A DNA stretch of 15,732 nt, taken from assembly GCA_016839665.1 (NCBI GenBank), contig JAEOTU010000097.1:1-15732 (forward strand), in the 5' to 3' direction. The DNA is from Candidatus Hodarchaeota archaeon (GTDB taxonomy: Archaea; Asgardarchaeota; Heimdallarchaeia; Hodarchaeales; Hodarchaeaceae). The position numbers and the translations under genes are program-made. The notes beneath the pieces are model-generated. The model was not told where the DNA came from and searched no databases. It saw nothing but the letters and a program-made list of their open reading frames with translations. Positions within the stretch are counted from its first letter, which is position 1, and every line of letters begins with the position of its first letter. Shown here one piece after another: positions 7,189 through 14,106 of this stretch.

Positions 7189-8025
7189 ATGGCGTCAACT
7201 GTTGCTGTGGTGAGTAATGATTCTTACAAACAAGCACTCGATCTTATCAATGGTATTGAAGACCTGAATAAACCAGGGAAAAAAGTCGTTGTTAAAGTTG
7301 GAATTTACAATCCGGAAACAGGAATGTGTACTACAGTACATACACTTAATTCAATTATTATTTCTTTTGACAAGGCAGCAGAGATTCGAGTTATAGAGTC
7401 TGACAGTGGTGCAGGACCAGGACTTAAACGATTAGAGATTTGGAAGGACTGTTACAAAGACACAGTTATTCCATTCAATCTTTCAGATGACAAAGAAACA
7501 AGAACAGTCGAAGTTGCTGGAGAAAATGTACCATTATCCCATATACTCTTTAAGCCCAATGTGTTCATCAGCACTCATGTGCCAAGACGATTTGAGAATG
7601 CTGGAGACGATGATCTTTTGAATCTGGGTTCTATTATCAAAAATTTGTTGGGGTTGATCCCTGACAAGAAAAAGTACAGATTCCATAAACAACTACCGAC
7701 CGCTCTGCTAGATATGTATGAGGCTATCGGAGGTATAGATTTGGCCGTGTTGGATGGAACTAATACCTTTTTAGGATGGAAAGATAAGAGAATAACCGTT
7801 TCCCCAAATTTGCTTATAGTGGGGAAAGATGCGTTTGCAGTTGAAGCAGTTGGAGCCCATCTAGTTGGTTTTGATCCAACTGAGATGCCAGTACTGCAGG
7901 AAGCTAGCAACCGAGGATTGGGTGAGATAGATATTGATAATATAAATATCATTGGAGATATTGAAGGCGCTAGGGACATGGTAATGACGACCTTTAGGGG
8001 AATGAAAGAAGATGCAAACAAGTGA
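7189..8025 (+). CDS. DUF362 domain-containing protein
   Basis: This 278-residue cytoplasmic protein matches the DUF362 pattern. It has a first strand VAVVSND, then KKVVVKVG at about residues 30-40, a charged middle with FKPNVFIS and PKxxxH-like elements, DGTNTFLGW, and the C-terminal VGKDAFAVEAVGAHLVGFDP. DUF362 proteins lack a firmly known reaction; many sit beside redox enzymes and some carry ferredoxin domains. This one has no cysteine clusters and therefore no Fe-S domain. AAGGTG ends 7 bases before the ATG at 7189 but only 1 base before the ATG at 7183, so the later start is preferred. It lies in tight operon spacing between the aldo/keto reductase and the PPOX-type protein. Confidence 0.82.
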   Translation: MASTVAVVSNDSYKQALDLINGIEDLNKPGKKVVVKVGIYNPETGMCTTVHTLNSIIISFDKAAEIRVIESDSGAGPGLKRLEIWKDCYKDTVIPFNLSDDKETRTVEVAGENVPLSHILFKPNVFISTHVPRRFENAGDDDLLNLGSIIKNLLGLIPDKKKYRFHKQLPTALLDMYEAIGGIDLAVLDGTNTFLGWKDKRITVSPNLLIVGKDAFAVEAVGAHLVGFDPTEMPVLQEASNRGLGEIDIDNINIIGDIEGARDMVMTTFRGMKEDANK

Positions 8026-8046
8026 ATTAGAAACGGTGAAAGTTCA

Positions 8047-8550
8047 ATGACAAAAAGGGATGAATTTTCATTTAATAAACCAGGAATTAGTGATCAAGAG
8101 ATAATAGATTACCTCAATCAACGAGAAAATATCATTACCATATCTTTTGTCTCCCCATATAGCGGAATCCCACACATGTGTCCTGTCTGGGGTATTTTTT
8201 TTAATGGACGATTCATTTTTCAAGCAGAAGACTATTCAACTAAGATCAAATCCATTAAGAGTGGGAATGAAAAAATAGGGATCTCAGTAATTGATCCTCA
8301 TCAATTCCCCGATTATTCAGAAGGTTCTATTCCCTACATTAGCCTTGGTGGATCAACACAAATCCGAACCAAGAAAAACTATGTAGAATTTGAGAAAATC
8401 CTAAGAATGATTTTCTTAAAATACATTGAAAATGAACAAGAACGGGAAAAACTTTCAAAATTTGTTTTAGAAGAGGTTAAAACCCGAGTACTTATCGAAG
8501 TAATTCCTGAATGGGTTAAGGCTGGAAAAGTTCCTAAGACAGCCGAATAA
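8047..8550 (+). CDS. Pyridoxamine 5'-phosphate oxidase-type (FMN-binding split barrel) protein
   Basis: This 167-residue protein has the split-barrel pattern: a short N-terminal helix (ISDQEIIDYLNQRENI), strands ITISFVS and MCPVWGIFFNGRFIFQAE, then the STKIKSIKSGNEKIGISVID segment typical of FMN or F420 binding in this superfamily, and a helical C-terminal half. Members include pyridoxamine phosphate oxidases, F420-dependent reductases and flavin reductases; the cofactor here cannot be decided. A GGTGA ribosome site lies about 7 bases before the ATG. The gene is 21 bases after DUF362 in the same operon, which favours a redox rather than vitamin B6 role. That is inference. Confidence 0.85.
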   Translation: MTKRDEFSFNKPGISDQEIIDYLNQRENIITISFVSPYSGIPHMCPVWGIFFNGRFIFQAEDYSTKIKSIKSGNEKIGISVIDPHQFPDYSEGSIPYISLGGSTQIRTKKNYVEFEKILRMIFLKYIENEQEREKLSKFVLEEVKTRVLIEVIPEWVKAGKVPKTAE

Positions 8551-8598
8551 AGTTAAATTATTGAAGATATTGAAAAGTTAAAACATAATTTAGTTAAA
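8551..8598 (+). repeat. Three AGTTAAA copies in the PPOX-SDR intergenic gap
   Basis: AGTTAAA occurs at 8551, 8576 and 8592 in the 69-base gap before the dehydrogenase gene. The last copy lies in an AT-rich TTTAGTTAAAATAC stretch, 22 bases before the ATG. It could be an internal promoter or regulator-binding region. In DNA this AT-rich, chance is a real alternative. Confidence 0.3.
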
Positions 8599-8619
8599 AT
8601 ACTAGGAGTAAAGTTATCT

Positions 8620-9339
8620 ATGAAGACTGTACTAATAACAGGCGGGAGTAGAGGATTAGGATTGGAATTCACTAAACAATATTTAGAAATGGGATTTCGA
8701 GTTCTTGCTGCCAGTCGGAACTCGACTAAATCAACAGAGCTCCAACAGCTGAAATCAAAATATGATAATCTACTTACAATCTATCAGCTAGATGTTAGTG
8801 ATGAAGAATCACGACATCAATTATATCAGAAAATATCAGAGAAGGTTGGAAAATTAGACATCTTGATCAACAATGCTGGAATTGCATCTGGTAATGAAAA
8901 ATCCAGATTTCGATTTGGAGAACTTAACCAAGAAGACCTTTATCGAAGTTTCTTAGTAAATGCAATAGCTCCACTAATGATGACCGAGAAATTCTTCCCG
9001 TTATTGGAAAAAGGAAAGAACCCTATCATTGTAAATATTACTTCTATCAGTGGTTGCATCTCTAAGAAAAAGGGTAATGGTAGTACTGGATATGGCTACA
9101 GTTCTAGTAAAGCTGCTTTAAACATGTTTTCCAAAATGCTATCCAATGAACTAAAGAGTAACGAAATTATTGTTGTTTCTCTCCATCCTGGTTGGGTCAA
9201 GACAACAATGCTTTATACTGACAAAGCTCCTTTGGAACCATTTGAATCCATTAGTGGTATGATAAGAGTTATTGAATCACTTGAAATGAAATCCACTGGA
9301 AAATTCCTTGATTGGACAGGAAAGGAAATCCCGTGGTAG
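8620..9339 (+). CDS. Short-chain dehydrogenase/reductase (SDR)
   Basis: This 239-residue NAD(P)-dependent Rossmann oxidoreductase has the classical SDR features. The nucleotide motif is TGGSRGLG (residues 7-14), with NNAG (84-87), N114, a serine in NITSISG (about 142-144) and YSSSK with Y160 and K164. LHPGWVKT follows, as in classical SDRs. Basic residues after strand two (ASRNSTK) suggest NADP(H). The length is normal for a classical single-domain member, and the C-terminus FLDWTGKEIPW resembles the YciK/carbonyl-reductase-like group. A GGAG ribosome site lies upstream. The 69-base gap from the PPOX gene is larger than the other gaps in the run, so it may have its own promoter. The substrate is unknown. 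Confidence 0.92.
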   Translation: MKTVLITGGSRGLGLEFTKQYLEMGFRVLAASRNSTKSTELQQLKSKYDNLLTIYQLDVSDEESRHQLYQKISEKVGKLDILINNAGIASGNEKSRFRFGELNQEDLYRSFLVNAIAPLMMTEKFFPLLEKGKNPIIVNITSISGCISKKKGNGSTGYGYSSSKAALNMFSKMLSNELKSNEIIVVSLHPGWVKTTMLYTDKAPLEPFESISGMIRVIESLEMKSTGKFLDWTGKEIPW

Positions 9340-9355
9340 ACTGAGTTAATCACAT

Positions 9356-10684
9356 TCATTGAAAAGAGGGTCTATCCTCTTCTTCAGGAGTAGTAACAAG
9401 CGTTTTGTCATTAATGCTTTCTTCAATACTTTTTTCGACTGAGGATATCGATGTAAAGAACCAGGTATAGATTAACAGGACAATTCCACATACCGCAAAA
9501 ATTGTTATGATTTGAACCAGTCCTAAGATTTCTGCAAGGATACCTACAAGAAGAGTGGCGATCGGATTACTTATCTGAGCCACAGTTCGTCTTACTGAAT
9601 AGACTCGGCCTAGTATTTCTCTGGGTACTGTTCCAGCCCAAATAGTTTCACTTGAAACATTTACTACTGGTAGTAAAAATCCCAACATAAAGACTCCTAT
9701 ACCCATCACAGCGAAATTTCCCACTGGGGCTAAAACGGTTATAATTACTCCAAGATACCCAATTGACATGCCAATAACAACCCCAAAAACATTCTTGTTA
9801 AATCCTTTCCACGTTGACATGATAAAAGAGCTGGAGATTAGACCTACTTGTTGAAGCGACATAAGAAACGCTAAATTCAGTTCATCACCAGAATGAACAG
9901 AAGTAACCAGAAGAGGTAGTTGAACAAAAATTGGGGTTAAAAAGAAGTTTGCGCCAACGAATAGCATAAGTAGAGTAAAAAGGCCAGTGGTTTCGCGGAT
10001 AAAATTAAATCCAGTGGAAAATTCTGATTTAAAAGAAGGTTTTACTAAGCCTACTTGCTCTGTTTTCATAATTTTAGGAATAAAAACAATAATTGTGGGA
10101 ATGATAGCAATGCAGAAAGTAATTACGTCAAGCCATAGAAGAATCTTAAGCGGAACTATTTTTAGAGCCAGTGCACCAGTTAGAGGTCCAACAATGAAGA
10201 TAGCACCATTAGCCAAATAATTAATTCCATTTATTCGACTAAGTTTGTCCTTCGGAACCATGATGGGGAGGAGAGTATCCACTGCAGAAGTATGAAAAGC
10301 CCCAAACACTCCTCGAAACATAGTTATTGCCAGAATAATCACAATTAATTGGAGCGGGGAAAACAGATTATCAAACATGAAAAAAACAATGAGAATCAAA
10401 GTAAAAAACGCTTGCATGAAATCCACAAAAAGTATTATCTTTTTTCGACTATACCTATCAACAAAAACTCCTGCGATGGGTGTAACAACAAGGAATGGGG
10501 CAAAACCGAGGAAAGCAGACAGTCCGAGAATAAAAGCACTACCCGTCTCAACCGTTAAAAACCAAATAATACCAAATTGAACGATATTAGACCCCAAGAT
10601 TGATGTCCACTGTCCAACTAAGAAGAATATATATCCACTAAGATTGGTTTCAGGCAAAGATTCTGAGTTGTTGTAAGAAGACAA
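9356..10684 (-). CDS. MFS exporter, MFS_3/EntS-like
   Basis: This 442-residue inner-membrane protein has about twelve hydrophobic segments. Motif A GVFVDRYSRKK lies after TM2 (about residues 72-82), and the run FRGVFGAFHTSAVDTLLP, with MVPKDKLSRINGIN after it, is typical of the enterobactin/macrolide exporter branch (EntS, MefA-like). It probably exports a small molecule or drug by proton antiport; the substrate is unknown. The acidic, hydrophilic tail (last about 30 residues) should be cytosolic. The start is a TTG at 10684, preceded by TGAGG at 7-base spacing, with an in-frame stop just upstream, so no ATG start is available nearby. It converges on the SDR gene with 16 bases between stops. 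The 170 bases upstream hold AT-rich promoter-like sequence and no gene. Confidence 0.9.
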   Translation of the reverse strand: MSSYNNSESLPETNLSGYIFFLVGQWTSILGSNIVQFGIIWFLTVETGSAFILGLSAFLGFAPFLVVTPIAGVFVDRYSRKKIILFVDFMQAFFTLILIVFFMFDNLFSPLQLIVIILAITMFRGVFGAFHTSAVDTLLPIMVPKDKLSRINGINYLANGAIFIVGPLTGALALKIVPLKILLWLDVITFCIAIIPTIIVFIPKIMKTEQVGLVKPSFKSEFSTGFNFIRETTGLFTLLMLFVGANFFLTPIFVQLPLLVTSVHSGDELNLAFLMSLQQVGLISSSFIMSTWKGFNKNVFGVVIGMSIGYLGVIITVLAPVGNFAVMGIGVFMLGFLLPVVNVSSETIWAGTVPREILGRVYSVRRTVAQISNPIATLLVGILAEILGLVQIITIFAVCGIVLLIYTWFFTSISSVEKSIEESINDKTLVTTPEEEDRPSFQ

Positions 10685-10855
10685 ATGAAATCCTCATTAA
10701 TAATGAAAAGATAGAAGTGCTAGTTTGAGAGGGGAGATTGCATTAATTCTTGAGAAATTGTGAATATGCTATGAATTTACAGGAAATATTAAATAATTTG
10801 GATTGTGGCAAAATCAGAATCACCCATTGTTTTGCTTGGATTTTAATCATCAGGA

Positions 10856-12787
10856 CTAACGAAAAGAGAAAAGAGGATGATCTAGAATAGCTGATTCTGC
10901 ACTATTTACATCGAAATTTAATTCGTAAATTCGTCCTACAGCCTCAGGAAACGGAGTATGGCGTCTAGCTGTTAATAGTTGACTGGTTCTCATATGTAGG
11001 GATCGCCGGGATAGTGGTTCCTCGTCCCTTCTTCGAGATTGCCAATCAACAATTTTTTCAACATATGTAGTCGCAATTGACCCAACAACTCGTTCTTGGT
11101 TCCCATTTAAGCTGATAATTAGTTTCTGCCCATCATCAGCCATGAAAAATAACTCTTCTATTAGTAATTGATGGTCTTTGAATATTTCTTTGTATAATTT
11201 CGATAGTTGTTGATCTAAACTATTAAAATAAGTAATCAAAGCGCTAGGAGGGGTACTCGACGATTTTGTATGAAAAATTGTGTTTGTTTTCTCAAAATCT
11301 GTCTCAAATGTCCCAATCACATAATAGTTCTCCTCTCGTGCTGTATCAAAGAGCTCAAAAAGATCCATATCAGCTACCGCGTCAACAGTAATCCCTTGAG
11401 CGATGAAAGAGCTTTGTGCTATAAAAGAAGATAATTGGTCTTGCTTATCTTCTTTCTTAACTTTTTTGGGGGATTTTACCTTTGCTTTTTTAGGTGGCTT
11501 TGTCTCTACCTTTTCAGGCGTTTTAATCTCTTCTTTTTTAGGTGGTTCTATCTCTAACTGCTTAGGAGATTGTTTCTCTATGAGAATCGGCTCTGTTTTT
11601 TTTCCAAACATCTTTCGTTTGATTTTTGCAAAAAGTCCCTTCTTTACTGGAGCTTCTTCTTTTTTTACTTCAATTTCAGTAACAATTTCCTCTGTAACTT
11701 CCTCAATAGGCGCAACTATCTCAATAGGAACAGCTTCCTCAATAGGTGTAGCTATCTCAATAGGAGCTATCTTGTCAGGTTCCACAACAGGTTTCTCTTT
11801 AGAAACAAACATTGATTTCCAACCATCCTGTTCAAGACCCCGTAAATGGAGAATAGTTAGGACTCTGGAAAGGTTAAGCTCATCTGCAGGGGTTTTAAGA
11901 GCAAACATTGGCTTATCACTGATAAAAGGATCACGAACAATAAAAAGGTGCTCCATAGTATCTAATATACTCCCTCTCAATTGAACTAATTGCTTACCGT
12001 CAATGTTTTGGTTCAATAATTGAGCTAGAGCTTGTAATTCGTCCTTTAATAAAAGAACATTTGAAGGTGGGGTGTTCCATAAGGAAACCAATTCAGTTCT
12101 CTGGGCGTCAAGGATTAGAATACTTTGACTCTCTTCCATATGAGGAATTATGGGATTAGGATTGGTATCAACATCTTGTATATAACTGTAGTTTTCCAGT
12201 AGACGCCAAATATATTCTGTTAAGGTCTTAGAATCAGTATATACGGGAAGCTCTTCAAATTGATGAATTTGTTGGTCTGGGTAAGTTCTTGTAAGCGCAG
12301 CTGACAAGACTCCCAATTCCCAACCACAAGAGCCCTCACCTAAGATATCTGTTACAATTTTCAAATAAGGGGTGATGTAACTGTCTTTTAGACGAATTAA
12401 TGATGTAGTTCTGGACAATCCCCGTCCAGCCATAAATAAGTCTTGGCGTCGAATGATTGTTGCTACTTTGTATGCAAAGTAGAAAACTCGCATCAATGAG
12501 TCTAATGACGAACAACGAGTACGACCTCGTATAAAAGAACTGATAACCGAGCGATATCGTTCGTCATCCGTTCCCCCAGAAGGAACTTCGGAAGCAGTAA
12601 CAATAAAATCTGCGACAAAGAGTGCACGGATTGCATCATCGATTTCAGTTAAGCCTTGATTGGAAGCAGATTCAATCATCTCTGGTTGGTTTTTATAACG
12701 ATTTAATCGGCTGTCAAGATTGTATTCTTCTTCGATCTTGTGAACTACATCTCTGAGAACTTCTTCGTTTGGTACCTTCAGCATCAT
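10856..12787 (-). CDS. Unrecognised multidomain protein with long charged PIEE/PPKK linker
   Basis: The protein has 643 residues from ATG 12787 and I do not recognise the family. Residues about 1-330 are mostly helical (EVLRDVVHKIEEEYNLDSRLNRY near the start) with no TM segment. Residues about 330-450 are a low-complexity linker. It starts with an acidic part repeating PIEI/PIEE, then a basic amphipathic patch KKGLFAKIKRKMFGKK (about 380-396), then Pro/Lys repeats (PPKK, SPKK). Residues about 450-643 form a second globular region. Its predicted order (YYVIGTFETD, NTIFHTK, long helix, LFFMADDGQKLIISLNG) loosely resembles a longin/roadblock fold; this is weak inference. The frame is open to an ATG at 12874, but TATA-like elements lie inside that extension, so 12787 (or 12784) is preferred. 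It is divergent from the 12940-14025 operon. Confidence 0.8.
   Translation of the reverse strand: MMLKVPNEEVLRDVVHKIEEEYNLDSRLNRYKNQPEMIESASNQGLTEIDDAIRALFVADFIVTASEVPSGGTDDERYRSVISSFIRGRTRCSSLDSLMRVFYFAYKVATIIRRQDLFMAGRGLSRTTSLIRLKDSYITPYLKIVTDILGEGSCGWELGVLSAALTRTYPDQQIHQFEELPVYTDSKTLTEYIWRLLENYSYIQDVDTNPNPIIPHMEESQSILILDAQRTELVSLWNTPPSNVLLLKDELQALAQLLNQNIDGKQLVQLRGSILDTMEHLFIVRDPFISDKPMFALKTPADELNLSRVLTILHLRGLEQDGWKSMFVSKEKPVVEPDKIAPIEIATPIEEAVPIEIVAPIEEVTEEIVTEIEVKKEEAPVKKGLFAKIKRKMFGKKTEPILIEKQSPKQLEIEPPKKEEIKTPEKVETKPPKKAKVKSPKKVKKEDKQDQLSSFIAQSSFIAQGITVDAVADMDLFELFDTAREENYYVIGTFETDFEKTNTIFHTKSSSTPPSALITYFNSLDQQLSKLYKEIFKDHQLLIEELFFMADDGQKLIISLNGNQERVVGSIATTYVEKIVDWQSRRRDEEPLSRRSLHMRTSQLLTARRHTPFPEAVGRIYELNFDVNSAESAILDHPLFSFR
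11437..11797 (-). repeat. Low-complexity repeat region encoding the PIEE / PPKK linker
   Basis: The coding strand has imperfect repeats giving IAPIEIATPIEEAVPIEI and APIEE, then EPPKKEE, TKPPKKAKV and SPKKV. The two halves have opposite charge and flank the basic GLFAKIK patch. The repeats also keep antisense frames open by composition. The region is likely disordered and possibly variable in length between strains. Confidence 0.7.
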
Positions 12788-12825
12788 AACCAACTCGATA
12801 ATAGATGCATGAAAATGCAAAAAAG

Positions 12826-12837
12826 ATATAATTAAAG
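12826..12837 (-). promoter_or_regulatory. Probable TATA element for the 10856-12787 gene
   Basis: On the complement this reads TTTAATTATATC, centred about 45 bases before the ATG at 12787, which leaves a leader of about 20 bases. It lies inside the possible N-terminal extension to 12874 and argues against that longer start. Confidence 0.35.
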
Positions 12838-12860
12838 TAGTTAGTGGAAAAAACTCAGAC

Positions 12861-12868
12861 TTATATAA
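12861..12868 (+). promoter_or_regulatory. TATA box for the 12940-14025 operon
   Basis: TTATATAA is a near-consensus archaeal TATA box. Transcription would begin near 12891, giving a leader of about 50 bases that includes the GAGG ribosome site before the ATG at 12940. The element is palindromic and might also act on the divergent gene. Confidence 0.5.
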
Positions 12869-12939
12869 CAACACTCATTCAAAAGGCATTGTATAGTTTT
12901 TAAAGTAGAAATTAGAAAAATATTACGAGGAAATGAAAA

Positions 12940-13413
12940 ATGGCACGACGAGTATATGTAAAAGGAAAAAAGACCTACGCAAAAGGCCAAGCCCCTGATC
13001 TGTCTAAATCAAACCGTTACCAAAATATAATCAGTCTCATGTCTATACGGGTGGAAGATGTCCATGAAGCTAGCCCAATCGATAGAACAGGAGAGTTCTA
13101 TTTCGAAGTGGGAGGAAAGGGCACGTTAAAACATGATCACCGTGTTCCGCAACATGGAACGGTTAACATAAAAGAAAATATGACATATTCTGCTAAGCAG
13201 GATTTTACGCTGTTTATTGAGTTTGATGAGTCCGAAAAAGCGAAAACTAAGCCAGTTCCCATTAAACTAAAGGAAGCAGATGCAGCAAGAGACGACACAG
13301 TCTTTAAAACTGAGGTTCCTGTTGTTTATGGGTCAGGCACGAAATACGAGGTGCTCAAAGGAAAAGGCATCGCAGTTAAAGTCAAAATTTCTTCACGAAA
13401 GACTCGGTTTTGA
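12940..13413 (+). CDS. Unrecognised beta-rich protein
   Basis: This 157-residue protein belongs to no family I recognise. The first 30 residues are basic (MARRVYVKGKKTYAKGQ). The rest alternates short predicted strands (SLMSIRVEDVHEAS, GEFYFEVGGKG, GTVNIKENM, DFTLFIEFDES, KYEVLKGKG, IAVKVKISS) with almost no helix, as in an eight-stranded beta sandwich. The opening (IRVEDVHEASPIDRTGEFYFEV) is loosely reminiscent of a C2 domain, but calcium-binding aspartates are not clear, so this is only a guess. There is no signal peptide or TM segment. GAGG precedes the ATG by about 9 bases. It forms an operon with the membrane protein 45 bases downstream and is divergent from the linker protein, which suggests a shared task. 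Confidence 0.8.
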   Translation: MARRVYVKGKKTYAKGQAPDLSKSNRYQNIISLMSIRVEDVHEASPIDRTGEFYFEVGGKGTLKHDHRVPQHGTVNIKENMTYSAKQDFTLFIEFDESEKAKTKPVPIKLKEADAARDDTVFKTEVPVVYGSGTKYEVLKGKGIAVKVKISSRKTRF

Positions 13414-13458
13414 AGTTAAAATAAATGAAACAGCTTAAAGATAATGGGTGTCAGGTAA

Positions 13459-14025
13459 ATGGCAAAGGATGAAAAATCGGGAAAAGGTCGTGGATTGTTC
13501 GATAAAATTAAAGATTCAGGGAAAGAGTTCGTTGATGGAGTGAAAGAAGAGATTGATGCTGCTCAAACTACGACAAAGGAAAAAGCAAGGGATGTTTCTG
13601 CAAAGAAAACAGAGGAAATAAAAACAACCGTCAAGCGGCGAGCTGCCGACACAAGCTCTGCAGAAGAAGTTTATTTTTCCACATGGGCATGGTTTTGGGC
13701 AATGATTTTCAGTGGATTTGGATGCCTCATGATCTTTATGGTTGGAGTAACAAATCCCAAATTCTTCTTAGTTGGAATATTAGCGTTGATTGCTCTCCCT
13801 TTTGTTGTTATCTGGTGTTTGATCCATATGATCCCTACGATCAAGATTTTTGGTTTCACGGTTTTCGATCGGAAACGATTATCGTTACGAAGACAACTCT
13901 CGCTTGGTAAAGAAATCGCTCGCGTCTTTTCACGTGAGTTCTTGCAGGAATCTCCGATTATCGCATTCTTTATCTTTGCATTCTTTGCCATATTCCTTTT
14001 TGCTCTATTATTTGCGTTTATTTAG
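13459..14025 (+). CDS. Small membrane protein with charged helical N-terminal domain, unrecognised
   Basis: This 188-residue protein is of unknown family. Residues 1-70 are highly charged and Ala/Thr/Lys-rich (KEEIDAAQTTTKEKARDVSA), like an LEA- or apolipoprotein-type amphipathic helix. They include GRGLFDKIKDSGKE at 10-23. Three hydrophobic segments follow at about 73-98, 103-127 and 166-188. The last two are separated by a basic, amphipathic loop (DRKRLSLRRQLSLGKEIARVF). The protein ends directly in a very hydrophobic segment, so it has no C-terminal tail. There is no cleavable signal. A GGTAA site precedes the ATG. The GLFxKIK motif also occurs in the linker of the divergent 643-residue protein, which hints at a common membrane-binding or partner-binding element. 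That is inference. Confidence 0.82.
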   Translation: MAKDEKSGKGRGLFDKIKDSGKEFVDGVKEEIDAAQTTTKEKARDVSAKKTEEIKTTVKRRAADTSSAEEVYFSTWAWFWAMIFSGFGCLMIFMVGVTNPKFFLVGILALIALPFVVIWCLIHMIPTIKIFGFTVFDRKRLSLRRQLSLGKEIARVFSREFLQESPIIAFFIFAFFAIFLFALLFAFI

Positions 14026-14106
14026 TCCTTTTATCTTTCTGAAAAGAGGAGCTTATTGAACGGATTGGAGTAAAAACTCTCCTTACAATGACTAGAGAAA
14101 TTCACT

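Noticed and set aside
6094..10813. Identical 12-mer ATTGTGGCAAAA at 6094-6105 and 10802-10813, considered as an IS remnant or shared operator
   Set aside because: The flanks do not match beyond the 12-mer, and the second copy is not clearly upstream of a + strand gene. Chance is plausible.
11403..11984. 193-codon open frame on the + strand, rich in Ser/Thr/Phe/Gly
   Set aside because: It is antisense to the repetitive linker of the 643-residue protein. The repeats keep the frame open, it has no ribosome site, and its sequence is low-complexity.
12788..12874. 29-residue N-terminal extension of the 643-residue protein with a hydrophobic stretch (possible signal or TM)
   Set aside because: TATA-like elements lie within it, and no ribosome site precedes the ATG at 12874; the rest of the protein looks cytoplasmic.
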